Shown here: positions 1 through 9,141 of the stretch, in pieces
Layout: the number at the start of each line of letters is the position of its first letter
Position numbering within the stretch: the stretch's first letter is position 1
Assembly: GCF_001887355.1 (NCBI RefSeq)
Contig: NZ_MPIN01000001.1
Coordinates: 1,263,785-1,327,784 of the forward strand
Origin: Cystobacter ferrugineus
GTDB taxonomy: Bacteria > Myxococcota > Myxococcia > Myxococcales > Myxococcaceae
Length of the DNA stretch: 64,000 nt
Direction: 5' to 3'
Translations under genes and position numbers: made by a program
Notes under the pieces: generated by a model
The model's input: the letters and a program-made list of their open reading frames with translations, nothing else
Databases searched by the model: none
Told to the model about the DNA's origin: nothing

Positions 1-1233
1 CCCATCCTGGCGTCGTGCCAGCACGTGCCAGTTGCTGTCCCACAGGGAGGTCACGTCACTCACTCCACTCAGGAGCACGGGCGTCAGCCGGACATCCGAG
101 CCGGTTGCCAGCTTGGCCGTTTCATTGTTCCCCCAACCCCACAGCGAGCCATCCTGCCGCAGCGCCAGCACTTCCTCCTTGCCCGCGGAGATGGCCACCG
201 CGTCCTGGAGCGCCGCCACCTGGACGGGGATGGTATGGATTCGTCTGTCGGGATGGCCCAGTTGATGGACGGAGTTCAGGCCCCATCCCCACACCGTGCC
301 GTCCTGGCGCAGCGCCACCGAGAAGCGCGAGCCCGCCGAGAGGTCCACCACGTCCGAGAGGCCGGGGACCTGCGTCGGCACGGGGAGGGCGGTGGCCGGC
401 TGGCTGCCATTGGACTGAGCGGATTCATTGGCGCCCCAGGCCCAGACGGTCCCATCCTGGAGCAAGGCCAGACTGTGCTCCCCGGGGCTGGCGGAGATGG
501 CCACCGCGCCCGTGAGGCCCTGGACCTGCACGGGCATGTTCCGGTCGAGGGTGGTGCCATCGCCGAGCTGGCCGCGCGAGTTGCGCCCCCAGGCCCAGAC
601 GGTTCCATCCTGGTGCAGGGCCAGGGTATGGGAGGTGCCCGCGGAGATGGCCACGACCTGCGAGAGGCCCTGGAGCGGCGTGGGGGTCGCACGCGTGAGG
701 GTGGTGCCATCACCGAGCTGGCCCATGGAATTCAGCCCCCAGGTCCAGACGGAGCCATCCTGTCGCAGGGCCACGGAGAAGGACTCTCCGGCCGAGACCG
801 CCGTCACGTCCGTCAGGGCGGGCAGCAGGGCGGGAGTCCACTGGGGTTGGCCCCCACCCAGGCCGAGCTGTCCGTAGTAGTTGACGCCCCAGACCCGGAC
901 CATTCCATCCTGATGCAATGCCAGGGCATGGTTGTTGGCCACGCTGACGGCGGTGATGCCCGAGAGTCCACCGACCTCGATGGGAAAGTGCCGCCGTATG
1001 CTGACTCCAGGTCTGGTAAACAAGGAGCTGGCATCTCCCCAGCTCTGGACGGTTCCACCCGCCGTCACCACCATCGCGTGGGATGTTCCCGCGGCGAGCC
1101 TGCCATGCCGGGCTCTCTGCTCCACGACGGCGGGGGCGGTGGTTTCGCCTTCCGCCTTCGCGCTCCCCGCCCACGTCATGAATCCCAGCCAGGACAGCAG
1201 CAGGGGCTGCCATCGGCGCAATCCTTGTCTCAT
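1..1233 (-). CDS. RCC1-repeat secreted protein (C-terminus beyond window)
   Basis: The frame is open from an ATG at 1233 down to the window edge, so the C-terminus is missing (411 codons present). It begins with a signal peptide (MRQGLRRWQPLLLSW, ending near AKAE). It then has tandem RCC1 (Regulator of Chromosome Condensation) repeats of about 50 residues built around ALRQDGTVWAWG and GQLGDGT, which fold as beta-propeller blades in this family. It is a close tandem paralogue of the gene at 1725-3992, with near-identical signal peptide and repeats. The product is probably exported. RCC1 propellers bind proteins or ligands, but the bacterial role here is unknown. The family call is firm; function is not inferable. 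Confidence 0.9.
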   Translation of the reverse strand, partial: MRQGLRRWQPLLLSWLGFMTWAGSAKAEGETTAPAVVEQRARHGRLAAGTSHAMVVTAGGTVQSWGDASSLFTRPGVSIRRHFPIEVGGLSGITAVSVANNHALALHQDGMVRVWGVNYYGQLGLGGGQPQWTPALLPALTDVTAVSAGESFSVALRQDGSVWTWGLNSMGQLGDGTTLTRATPTPLQGLSQVVAISAGTSHTLALHQDGTVWAWGRNSRGQLGDGTTLDRNMPVQVQGLTGAVAISASPGEHSLALLQDGTVWAWGANESAQSNGSQPATALPVPTQVPGLSDVVDLSAGSRFSVALRQDGTVWGWGLNSVHQLGHPDRRIHTIPVQVAALQDAVAISAGKEEVLALRQDGSLWGWGNNETAKLATGSDVRLTPVLLSGVSDVTSLWDSNWHVLARRQDG

Positions 1234-1470
1234 CTTTGATGTCTCTCGTGTGGAGGTGATTTCGGCGACACGAGTCCCTCGCGGTCACGGACCGCGTCTC
1301 TTCAGGGGGTGGGACTGCGTGTGCCAGGCCTTTCAGCACGAGCCATGCCAGGGCAGGCGGGCAGCCAATCCCCAGGGGGGCGCGGCCGCTTTCACGGGGA
1401 TTCTCGAATTCGGAGTGACACTTTTCGGCGGACCCTGACGAATCGGGTCACTCCCCGGCCCCGGTTTCGT
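1234..1470 (-). repeat. Duplicated leader of RCC1 gene, copy 1
   Basis: This non-coding leader upstream of the first RCC1 gene is recognisably the same sequence as 3993-4225 upstream of the second. Matching blocks include TGTGGAGGTGATTT and GACCGCGTCTCTTCAGGGGG. Similarity fades toward 1460-1470. The leader therefore duplicated along with the gene, so both copies probably share promoter and regulator. An arm pair GAGTGAC/GTCACTC (1413-1453) has a similarly placed counterpart in copy 2. Confidence 0.75.
1281..1295. promoter_or_regulatory. 6-bp inverted repeat in RCC1 leader (copy 1)
   Basis: GCGGTC-ACG-GACCGC is a perfect dyad about 50 bp upstream of the RCC1 start. The other leader keeps both arms while the spacer changes from ACG to ACC. 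Arm conservation with spacer change suggests an operator or RNA hairpin, but no regulator is identified. Confidence 0.45.
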
Positions 1471-1695
1471 CACTGCTGCGTCTATCAGGAGCAGGCCAGG
1501 GGGACGAGGGCGACACGCGCTGAGAGCCGCCTGCTCCTGCGCGGAGAGCGACAGGAAGAAGTCATCCGCGGTGGCGTGCGGCACCAGCTTGAAGCTCTCC
1601 ACCCGCTCATCGCGGGAGAGCGCGGGCCAGGCATCACGCAGTTCCTGCGGGAAGATGGGCTCGGGATCCTGGGTCTCCTGCGGCCTCCCCATCAT
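1333..1695 (-). pseudogene. Truncated MgtE N-terminal-domain-like fragment
   Basis: The first 58 or so residues read like genuine helical protein: PIFPQELRDAWPALSRDERV followed by VPHATADDFFLSLSAQEQAA. This resembles the repeated short helices of the MgtE intracellular N domain. After about position 1522 the frame turns into low-quality Pro/Arg-rich sequence, close to where the duplicated RCC1 leader begins. I infer a small gene, lying 30 nt downstream of the second RCC1 gene, cut by the tandem duplication. It could also be an intact short gene with an odd tail. The family assignment is tentative. Confidence 0.35.
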
Positions 1696-1724
1696 CCCAA
1701 GCCCGGGAGATTGTCCAGCCCCGA

Positions 1725-3992
1725 CTACGGCGTCACTTGAATGCTGGCGGGCGGCAGCACGTTGCCAGGAATGGCGTGCGTGGAGGCCTGGCCATCCCCG
1801 ATTCGCGAGTCTCTGTTCGACCCCCAGCCATGGACTTCCCCATTGGCGAGCAGGGCGAAGGCCAGGTCACTGCCGGTCGATACGGCCGTCACTCCCTGGA
1901 GGCCAGCCACGGGCGCCGGCGTGGTCCGGTTCAGCAGCGTTCCATCCCCGAGTTGACCATAGGGGTTGTATCCCCAGGTCCACACGGAGCCATCCGTGCG
2001 CACCGCCATCGCGTGGTAGGTGCCAGCTCCGAGGGCCGCTACCTCCGTCAGGCCCGGCACCTGGGCGGGTGGGAACATCCGGTGGATGACCGAGCCCCCG
2101 TCCATGAACCTGGACGTGTCGCCCCAGGTCCACACGGTTCCATCCGCGCGCAGGGCCATGGAATAGAACATGCCAGCCGCGATGGCTTTCACGTTCGTCA
2201 ATCCCGGCACCTGGGTGGGGGTGCCCTGCGAGGAGTAGTTCCCTCCGATTCCGAGCTGGCCAAAGACGTTGTTGCCCCAGGCCCACACGGAGCCGTCCGC
2301 GCGCAATGCCAGGGAATGCATGCAACCGGCCGCCACGGCTCGCACGTCCGTCAACCCTGGGACCAGCAGGGGCGTGGTCCGGGGTGTGTTCGTTCCGTCT
2401 CCGAGCTGGAGAGAGGAGTTGTTGCCCCAGGCCCACACGCGGCCATCATCGCGCAACACCAGGATGTGGCTGGCCCAATCCGTGGCCGCCAGGGCGGTGC
2501 TGCCCGTCAGGCCGGGCACGGGCGCGGGCGTGTTCCGGGACACCTGGGTGCCATCTCCCAGCAGGCCCTCCGTGCCATCACCCCAGGACCACACGGTTCC
2601 ATCCGAGCGGAGCGCGAAGGACGTGCGGCTGCTCGTGGAGACGTCCACCACATCCGAGAGTCCCGGCACCTGGGCGGGGATCTCACGGACGTAGGCCGTG
2701 GCATCTCCGAGCTGGCCCTGGGCGTTGTCGCCCCAGGACCACACGGTCCCATCCTGGCGTCGTGCCAGCACGTGCGAGTTGCTGGCCCTCAGGGAGGTCA
2801 CGTGACTCAGTCCGCCCAGGAGCACGGGCGTCAGCCGCACATCCGAGCCGGTGGCCAACGTGCCCTGGTCATTGTTGCCCCAACCCCACAGCGAGCCATC
2901 CTGACGCAGCGCCAGCACCTGTTCGTCCCGCGCGGAGATGGCCACCACGTCCTCGAGGGCCGCCACCTGGACGGGGACGGTATGGACTCGCCTGTCGGGG
3001 TGGCCCAGTTGATGGGCCGAGTTCAGGCCCCACCCCCACACCGTGCCGTCCTGGCGCAGCGCCACCGAGAAGCGCGAGCCCGCCGAGAGGTCCACCACGT
3101 CCGAGAGTCCCGCGACCTGCGTCGGCGTGGTGAGCACGGTGGCCGGATTGCTTCCATTCACCTGGCCGGACCCATTGGCCCCCCAGGCCCAGACGCTCCC
3201 ATCCTGGCGCAAGGCCAGACTGTGCTCACCGGAGCTGGCCGAGATGGCCACCACGTTCGTGAGGCCCTGGACCTGCACCGGCACGGGCCGGTCGAGGGTG
3301 GTGCCATCGCCGAGCTGGCCGTGGGAGTTGCTCCCCCAGGCCCAGACGGTTCCATCCTGGCGCAAGGCGAGGGAATGGGCCGTCCCCGCGGAGATGGCCA
3401 CGGCCTGGGTGAGGCCCTGGGCTTGTGTCGGGGTTGAGCTCGAACGTGAGCGGGTGGTGCCATCGCCGAGCTGGCCGTGGGAGTTGCTCCCCCAGGCCCA
3501 GACGGTTCCATCCTGGCGCAGTACCACCGAGAAGGAATTTCCGGCCGCGACCGCCGTCGCGTTCGTCAGGGAGGTGATGCGGACGGGGGCCAGATGGCCG
3601 CCGGAGGGGCCAGCCGGGGGTTGGGCGGGGCTGTTGCCGTACCAGAGCCAGACCGTCCCATTCTGATGCAATGCCAGACTGTGCTCATGGCCCGCGCTGA
3701 CCGAGGTGATGCCCGAGAGGCGATCCACCGCCACGGGCCAGATTTGACTCGCGCTGACTCCCACATCGAGCGTATCGGTGATGATATAGTTGATCCCCCA
3801 GGTCTTCACGGTTCCATTCGCCGTCACCGCCAGCGCGTGGGAGCTTCCCATCGAAATCCTGCCATGCCGCGCTCGCTGCTCCACGACGGCGGGGGAGGTT
3901 GCTCCGTCCTCCGCCTTCGCGCTCCCCGCCCACGCCATGATGCCCAGCCAGGACAGCAGCAGGGGCTTCCATCGGCCCAATCCTTGTCTCAT
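1725..3992 (-). CDS. RCC1-repeat secreted protein
   Basis: 755 residues with start ATG at 3992, a signal peptide (residues 1-27, hydrophobic LLLSWLGIMAWAG, ending AKA), and roughly a dozen RCC1 repeats over the rest. Repeat signatures are VALRQDGTVWGWG, SLALRADGSVWAWG and NxxGQLGDGT. No catalytic, anchoring or sorting domain follows the propeller repeats; the chain ends in a short VLPPASIQVTP tail. It is the downstream member of a tandem pair with 1-1233 and shares the leader sequence. Probably an exported or outer-surface beta-propeller protein; ligand unknown. Confidence 0.93.
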   Translation of the reverse strand: MRQGLGRWKPLLLSWLGIMAWAGSAKAEDGATSPAVVEQRARHGRISMGSSHALAVTANGTVKTWGINYIITDTLDVGVSASQIWPVAVDRLSGITSVSAGHEHSLALHQNGTVWLWYGNSPAQPPAGPSGGHLAPVRITSLTNATAVAAGNSFSVVLRQDGTVWAWGSNSHGQLGDGTTRSRSSSTPTQAQGLTQAVAISAGTAHSLALRQDGTVWAWGSNSHGQLGDGTTLDRPVPVQVQGLTNVVAISASSGEHSLALRQDGSVWAWGANGSGQVNGSNPATVLTTPTQVAGLSDVVDLSAGSRFSVALRQDGTVWGWGLNSAHQLGHPDRRVHTVPVQVAALEDVVAISARDEQVLALRQDGSLWGWGNNDQGTLATGSDVRLTPVLLGGLSHVTSLRASNSHVLARRQDGTVWSWGDNAQGQLGDATAYVREIPAQVPGLSDVVDVSTSSRTSFALRSDGTVWSWGDGTEGLLGDGTQVSRNTPAPVPGLTGSTALAATDWASHILVLRDDGRVWAWGNNSSLQLGDGTNTPRTTPLLVPGLTDVRAVAAGCMHSLALRADGSVWAWGNNVFGQLGIGGNYSSQGTPTQVPGLTNVKAIAAGMFYSMALRADGTVWTWGDTSRFMDGGSVIHRMFPPAQVPGLTEVAALGAGTYHAMAVRTDGSVWTWGYNPYGQLGDGTLLNRTTPAPVAGLQGVTAVSTGSDLAFALLANGEVHGWGSNRDSRIGDGQASTHAIPGNVLPPASIQVTP

Positions 3993-4225
3993 CGTTGATG
4001 ACTCCCGTGTGGAGGTGATTTTGGCAACACGAATCCCGCGCGGTCACCGACCGCGTCTCTTCAGGGGGTGGGACTTCGTGTGCCGGCGGGCCTCTTCAGC
4101 ATGAGCCGTGCCAGAGCAGGCGGGCAGCCAGCCTCCTCGGAGGAGCATTCGCTTCCTCCTGGAGGTGGGGGGACGGCGTGCCGCTTTTCGTCAGACCCCG
4201 TGACGAATCACGGCACTCCCGGTCG
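3993..4225 (-). repeat. Duplicated leader of RCC1 gene, copy 2
   Basis: Counterpart of 1234-1470. It shares TGTGGAGGTGATTT, the dyad at 4040-4054 and CTCTTCAGGGGGTGGGACT. An inserted GGAGGAG/CTCCTCC stretch near 4138-4170 distinguishes it from copy 1. Confidence 0.75.
4040..4054. promoter_or_regulatory. 6-bp inverted repeat in RCC1 leader (copy 2)
   Basis: GCGGTC-ACC-GACCGC has the same arms and the same distance from the start codon as 1281-1295. Candidate shared operator or leader hairpin. Confidence 0.45.
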
Positions 4226-4484
4226 ATTTCACGCGCAATCCCCGGATCGACCTTCCATGCGGGAAAACCACCGCTTCCTCGCGAGACCAGACGGTTCTGA
4301 ACTGGCCGCCAATCCCTGTCACGAAGGCGCTGGGGTCATGCGGAAATTGTCGATGAAGCAACACTCCTCGATTGTTCACATCCTTCAAATTTCTTCCAAG
4401 CGTGAATTCCGATACATAGGGGCGGTGCGGCCGGGCTGGTATTGAACGGTGGCCGCGAACTCTCTTCCCAGGGGAGGGAATCAC
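4226..4484. other. Intergenic region, AT-richer, no gene seen
   Basis: The sequence between the RCC1 leader and the FeeM-like gene is clearly less GC-rich than its surroundings (for example 4370-4420, TTGTTCACATCC and AATTCCGATACATAGG), as expected for a promoter region of the + strand gene. No convincing reading frame, tRNA or strong hairpin was found. Confidence 0.4.
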
Positions 4485-5114
4485 TTGACGCGTGACATTG
4501 TCCCGTATCGCTTCAGCCAGGCCGTGGGCGAGCTGCGAATGAGTGCGATTGCCTTGCATCGTCGGCGCTACCTGGAAGTCGGCTTCATGCCGGAGGGTTT
4601 CCAGGATCCCTACGAGAAGGACTCCATCTACTTCGTGGCCCAGCCGAAGGAGTTGTTCCAGGTCGTGGGCGTGTGCCGGTTGGTCCTCCAGGAATTGCGG
4701 ACGCTCCCGACCTATGCTCACTTCGATCTCTTCCATGACAAGAAGCAGGCCCTGCGCCAGTTGAAGCCGGGCACCTACGCCGAGCTGGGAGCGTTCGCGG
4801 TCCTGTCGAGGCATCACGGCCTGAGCTCCGGACTGATCGCGACCGCGTTGGGCCATGCCTCCGCCCAGGGGATGACCCATGTGCTGTGTTGCGTCGACCA
4901 GGACTTCCACAGGAACGTGCGGATGTTCCTCGACATCCCGCTCGAGACCGTTGGGCCTGGCAAGCTCTTCTATGGCTCGATCAAGATTCCGTGTGTCTTG
5001 AACATCGCCGAGGCGCTCGAGCGGTTGAGGATCAGCAGGCCCCAGGCCTTCCAACCGCTGTCGTCCAGGGTGGGAGGTCCGGGCCGCGCGCCTCCGCCGG
5101 TCAGGGTCGCCTGA
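4485..5114 (+). CDS. FeeM-like N-acyl amino acid synthase / GNAT-type acyltransferase
   Basis: 209 residues. The TTG start at 4485 is chosen because GGGGAGGG lies 6 nt upstream; an in-frame GTG at 4449 has no such site. The N-terminal VGELRMSAIALHRRRYLEVG matches the YxLRYxvY-type entry motif of the FeeM / autoinducer-synthase branch of the GNAT fold. It is followed by a central RLVLQELRTLPT strand and an AELGAFAVLSRHHG segment typical of FeeM-like proteins. The family moves long-chain acyl groups from acyl-ACP to amino acids or similar amines. There is no adjacent acyl carrier protein. Fold assignment is good; substrate unknown. Confidence 0.7.
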   Translation: MTRDIVPYRFSQAVGELRMSAIALHRRRYLEVGFMPEGFQDPYEKDSIYFVAQPKELFQVVGVCRLVLQELRTLPTYAHFDLFHDKKQALRQLKPGTYAELGAFAVLSRHHGLSSGLIATALGHASAQGMTHVLCCVDQDFHRNVRMFLDIPLETVGPGKLFYGSIKIPCVLNIAEALERLRISRPQAFQPLSSRVGGPGRAPPPVRVA

Positions 5115-5206
5115 CCACGGGTCCCCTCGGTCCGGCGCGCAAAGGGGGCCTCGGCTGACATCTCCCACGAGGGCCCCCGAAGGTGCTAACGGTGCGCGCA
5201 CCCGCC

Positions 5207-6811
5207 ATGTCGACTCCCGTCCCGCGCCCCGCTGAAGCTTCTTCCCCCTGGAACTCCCCGCTGCTCTGGGGGCTGGTGGGGTGGGTGTTGGCGTTGCTGC
5301 TGGCGCACCATGCGGTGTGGCTGTCGGGCCTGCGGCTCACCCAGGGGGACGAGGGCGACGCGCGCTTCGTGCACTACGTCCTCGAGCATGGCTTCCGCTT
5401 CCTGCGCGGGGATGCCGCGCACGCGCGCTTCTGGGATGCGCCCTTCTTCCACCCGGCCACGAACACCATCGCCTATTCGGATCCCCTGCTGGGCGTGTTG
5501 CCGCTGTACGCGGCCTGGCGTGCCGTGGGCCTGCCGCCCGACACGGCCTTCCAGTTCTGGGTGTTCACCGTCACCTCGCTCAACTTCCTGGCGGCGCTGT
5601 GGCTCCTGCGCCGGGGTTTCGGGGCGTCCGCGAGCGCGGCGATGGTGGGCGCGGTGCTCTTCGCCGCGGGGGCCTCGCGCATCCATCAGGCCAACCATCC
5701 CCAGTTGCTGCCGCAGTTCTACAGCGTGCTCGCGGTGGGGGCGCTGCTCGCCCTGGCGCGCCCGGAAACCTCGCGCCGGGCCGGAGCCGCCTGGGGCGCG
5801 CTGCTGGTGGCCTCCTGCGTGGCGCAACTCTACGCCGGCTTCTACTGGGGCTGGTTCCTGGGCTTCTTCCTCGCCCTGACCGGGCTCGTCGCGCTCGGCT
5901 TCTCCGACACCCGCGCCCGGCTGTGGCGGGGCCTGCGCGTTCACGGGCCGGTGCTGCTGCTGTGGGGCGTGGTGGGGATGGTGGCCCTGCTGCCCATCGT
6001 CCAGCACAGCCTGGCGGCGATGCGGGAGGTGGGGCCGCGCTCCTTCGGCGAGGCGGAGGGCATGGTGCCGCGCTTCGCCTCCTGGTTCCACATGGGCGAC
6101 TCGAGCTGGCTCTATGGCTGGATGGGCCGGCTGAAGACCTTCACGCGCATCCCCGTGGAGGGGGAGCACCGCGTGGGGGTGGGCGTGCTGACGCTGGTGT
6201 TGGCCGGGGTGGGGCTGTGGCGCGCCCGGGAGCGCGCGGCCGTGAGGCTGCTGCTTTGGGTGGTGCTCGTCACCGTGCTGATCGCCACGCGCTACCGCGG
6301 AGGCCTGACGCCCTGGTGGTTGGTGTTCCACGGAGTCCCGGGCGCCAGCGCGATACGGGCCGTCTGCCGGATGGGCGTGTGGATGCTGCTGCCGGCCTCG
6401 GTGGGGTTGGCCCTGTTCCTGTCGCGCCTGTCACGCGAGGGCAAGGCGTGGGGCGTGGTGGTGCTGGGCGGGGTGTGTCTGCTCGAGCAGGGCGTGAGTG
6501 GGAGCACCTTCGACCCGGCGGCGGCGCGCGCGGACGTGCAACGGCTGGCGGCTCAGGTGGGACCCGGCTGCCAGAGCTTCTTCTACGGCCCGGCCACGGA
6601 GAGCGCGCCCTCGTGGAAGTATCAGATCGACGCGATGTGGGCCGCTCTCGAGCGGGGCGTGCCCACCGTCAATGGCTACTCCGGCAACGTGCCGCCGGGC
6701 TGGGCGATGGAGCCGGTGTTCCACGCGGACGCGGCGCTGCTCGCCTGGGCACGGGCGCGAGGGCTGGAGGTGTCGGACATCTGCCGCGTCTCGACCCCGT
6801 CATCCCCTTAG
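5207..6811 (+). CDS. Polytopic membrane protein, glycosyltransferase-39/YfhO-like
   Basis: About 534 residues with roughly ten hydrophobic spans. The first is LLWGLVGWVLALLLAHH, and a short loop with GDEGDARFVHYVLEH follows. That acidic first-loop motif is where lipid-linked glycosyltransferases of the GT-C fold carry their catalytic Asp. The C-terminal non-membrane part (after about residue 440) carries a NGYSGN motif. Start ATG 5207 was taken; an upstream GTG at 5192 is possible. It stands alone, divergent in context from the kinase downstream. The specific reaction is not inferable. Confidence 0.7.
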   Translation: MSTPVPRPAEASSPWNSPLLWGLVGWVLALLLAHHAVWLSGLRLTQGDEGDARFVHYVLEHGFRFLRGDAAHARFWDAPFFHPATNTIAYSDPLLGVLPLYAAWRAVGLPPDTAFQFWVFTVTSLNFLAALWLLRRGFGASASAAMVGAVLFAAGASRIHQANHPQLLPQFYSVLAVGALLALARPETSRRAGAAWGALLVASCVAQLYAGFYWGWFLGFFLALTGLVALGFSDTRARLWRGLRVHGPVLLLWGVVGMVALLPIVQHSLAAMREVGPRSFGEAEGMVPRFASWFHMGDSSWLYGWMGRLKTFTRIPVEGEHRVGVGVLTLVLAGVGLWRARERAAVRLLLWVVLVTVLIATRYRGGLTPWWLVFHGVPGASAIRAVCRMGVWMLLPASVGLALFLSRLSREGKAWGVVVLGGVCLLEQGVSGSTFDPAAARADVQRLAAQVGPGCQSFFYGPATESAPSWKYQIDAMWAALERGVPTVNGYSGNVPPGWAMEPVFHADAALLAWARARGLEVSDICRVSTPSSP

Positions 6812-6825
6812 CGCCGAGCACCCGC

Positions 6826-9141
6826 TCAGAGCGGGCCGGCGGTGTCCAGGGGGCCCGGGGGAGAGGGCGTCGCGTTGAGGGCGATGGGCACGGAGAAGAA
6901 GAAGGAACTGCCCTGGCCCTGCTCGCTCTCCACGTGGATCCTCCCGCCATGGGCCTCGATGATGTCCTTGACGATGGACAGCCCGAGCCCGGCCCCCCGG
7001 CGATCTCCGTGGTTGGCCTGCCAGAAGCGCTCGAAGAGGTGCTGCCGGGCCTCGGCGGTGAGTCCAGGGCCGGTGTCCTTCACGAAGAACACCACCTGCC
7101 CGTCCTTCGCATGGGCTCCTACCCGGACCTCTCCCCCCGAGGGGGTGAACTTCAACGCGTTGCCCAGCAGGTTGGAGAACACCTGCAGCAGCCGGTCCCG
7201 ATCGGCGAGCACGGGTGGCAGGCTGCCGGGCGGCTCGAGCACGAGTTGGATCTGCTGGGCCTGGGGCCGGACCGTCTCGAGCGCCTCGTGCAGGAGCGGC
7301 TCGGTGGGCTGGGGGCTCGCGCGGATGGAGAGCTGCCCCGCCTCCACGCGCGCCACGTCCAGCAGATCCTCGATCATCCGGTTCATCCGATGGGCGGAGG
7401 TGGAGAGCCTCTCCAGGAGCTTTCCCTGACGCTCGTCGTTCACCCCGCCCGGGACGGGGGCCCGTCGTTGCAGCATCGGCAACGCGAGGAGGATGGATTG
7501 CAGGGGGCTGCGCAGATCATGGGCGACGACGCCCAGGATCTTGTCCCTCGCCAGCGTGGCGTCCCGGGCGGACTGGTAGAGCCGGGCGTTCTCCAGGGCC
7601 AGGCTGGAATAGCGGCCCAACTGCTCGGCGAACTCCAGATCCCTCGGGGTATAGACGTGGCCGGAGTCCGAGGAGATGAACGTGAGGGTCCCCAACAGCC
7701 GCTCGTTGGCCATCAAGGGAACGGCCATGAAGGAGCGCACGTTGAGCCGCCGCAGCAGGAGCAGGTGGTCGTCGCTCTGGGCCAGGGCCGCGAGCTGCTC
7801 CGCGGAGACATGGGACTGGAGCAGGGGCTTGCGCTGAACCAGCACTTCGCGTGCGAGGAAGGCGCGGCGGGAGTCCAGCGGGAAGCCCCGCAGGAGCGAG
7901 GCCGTCTGCCACTGGGCGGGATCTCGGTGGACCACCTCGGACAGGCGCACCCGGCCCTCGTCGCACAGGCAGACGAGGCACCAGTCGGCCAGCCTCTCCA
8001 CGGCGAGCTGGGCAACGCGCGAGAGCGTGCGCTCGGAGTCCAGTGACGTGGACGAGAGCAGCTCCCCGGCGCTCACCAGGAAGCGCTGCTCCTCCTCCAC
8101 CCGCTTCTGCTCGGAGATGTCCCGGAGGATGACCGTGAGCGTCCGCTTGCCTTCCACCTCGAGACTGGAGATGGCCGCGTCGATGGGGAACTCCTCGCCA
8201 CTCTTGCGCAGACCATGCACGCGCTGGCGCTCGCCGATCCTCCGGGCCGCAAGGCCCTTCTCGACGAACGTCCGCAGGAACTGGTGATGCCGCTCCCGGA
8301 GGCGCTCGGGCATCAGCACGTCGAGGGGACGCCCGAGCACCTCGGCTGCCTGGTAGCCGAAGATGGTCTCGGCACCCGCGTTGAAGAGGGTGATGCGCTG
8401 GGCCTCGTCCACGGTGATGATGGCGTCCGCGGCGAGCGAGACGATGCCGGAGTAGCGGGCCTCCGAGGCGGCGCGCTCCGCCGCGTTGCTCTCGGCCATT
8501 TCCTGGGCGAGGCGCCGCCGGTGCAGCTCGCGCATCGCGAGCACCGCCTGGAGCGCCAGCATGATCACGGCGACGATGACCGCGAACAGGCGCATCCCGC
8601 CCGACTCGGCGAGCACCTGATGGGCCTCGGACTCCAGGGCACTCATCCGCTCCCGCTCGTGATGCAGCAGCTCCCGCAGGGTCTCATCCAACGCCTCCCG
8701 CAGGAACTGGTACTCCCCGGTGAGGGGGGGCTGGAGTTCCTCGACGGGGACCCCCTCGCCCCGCTGCTGGTGCAGGTCCCGGGCGATGCTCCGGAGGAAC
8801 CTGTCGGCCCGGGAGATTTCCTCCATCAGCTCCCGCTCCCGCTCATCCAGGTGGGCCTCGGCGAGCTGTCGCGCGAGCCCATCGAACCGGGCGCGCGAGG
8901 TGTCGACCTCTTTCATGATGTCCGGGTGGGGTGTGAGCAGGTACGAGCGGCTCAGACGGGCCAGGCGCTCTCCCTCGGCGTTCAGGCGCTCGGCGCGGAG
9001 TGTCTGCTCGGTGACGAGCGCGTAGCGCCGCAGGATGGCTTGCTCCGCCTGAGAGATCTGGAACACCCGGAGCAGCGCGGCCCCAGCTACCAGGGGAATG
9101 ATGATCACCAGGGCCGTCGTCATGGAGAAGAAGTGGCGCAT
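6826..9141 (-). CDS. Membrane sensor histidine kinase with PAS and GAF domains
   Basis: 771 residues from ATG 9141. This start is preferred because GGAGGAGAG lies 7 nt upstream and a TAAAAT -10-like box lies at 9182-9187; longer starts (9216, 9237) lie upstream of that box. TM segments are at about 8-28 and 181-203, with a helical periplasmic sensor between them. Then come PAS (227-345), GAF (350-525), HisKA with phospho-acceptor H541 in VVAHDLRSP, and HATPase with N661, D689 (DTGPG) and a GAGLGLSIV box. There is no receiver domain or adjacent regulator, so it is an orphan kinase. The trigger is unknown. Confidence 0.93.
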   Translation of the reverse strand: MRHFFSMTTALVIIIPLVAGAALLRVFQISQAEQAILRRYALVTEQTLRAERLNAEGERLARLSRSYLLTPHPDIMKEVDTSRARFDGLARQLAEAHLDERERELMEEISRADRFLRSIARDLHQQRGEGVPVEELQPPLTGEYQFLREALDETLRELLHHERERMSALESEAHQVLAESGGMRLFAVIVAVIMLALQAVLAMRELHRRRLAQEMAESNAAERAASEARYSGIVSLAADAIITVDEAQRITLFNAGAETIFGYQAAEVLGRPLDVLMPERLRERHHQFLRTFVEKGLAARRIGERQRVHGLRKSGEEFPIDAAISSLEVEGKRTLTVILRDISEQKRVEEEQRFLVSAGELLSSTSLDSERTLSRVAQLAVERLADWCLVCLCDEGRVRLSEVVHRDPAQWQTASLLRGFPLDSRRAFLAREVLVQRKPLLQSHVSAEQLAALAQSDDHLLLLRRLNVRSFMAVPLMANERLLGTLTFISSDSGHVYTPRDLEFAEQLGRYSSLALENARLYQSARDATLARDKILGVVAHDLRSPLQSILLALPMLQRRAPVPGGVNDERQGKLLERLSTSAHRMNRMIEDLLDVARVEAGQLSIRASPQPTEPLLHEALETVRPQAQQIQLVLEPPGSLPPVLADRDRLLQVFSNLLGNALKFTPSGGEVRVGAHAKDGQVVFFVKDTGPGLTAEARQHLFERFWQANHGDRRGAGLGLSIVKDIIEAHGGRIHVESEQGQGSSFFFSVPIALNATPSPPGPLDTAGPL

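Noticed and set aside
1-3992. CRISPR-like regular repeats seen in the RCC1 genes
   Set aside because: The periodicity is about 150 bp of diverged coding repeat, with no short identical repeats and unique spacers.
5281-8046. 921-codon + strand frame covering a glycosyltransferase-like gene and the histidine kinase
   Set aside because: It crosses two well-supported genes of different strands and is Arg/Gly-rich shadow sequence of high-GC DNA.
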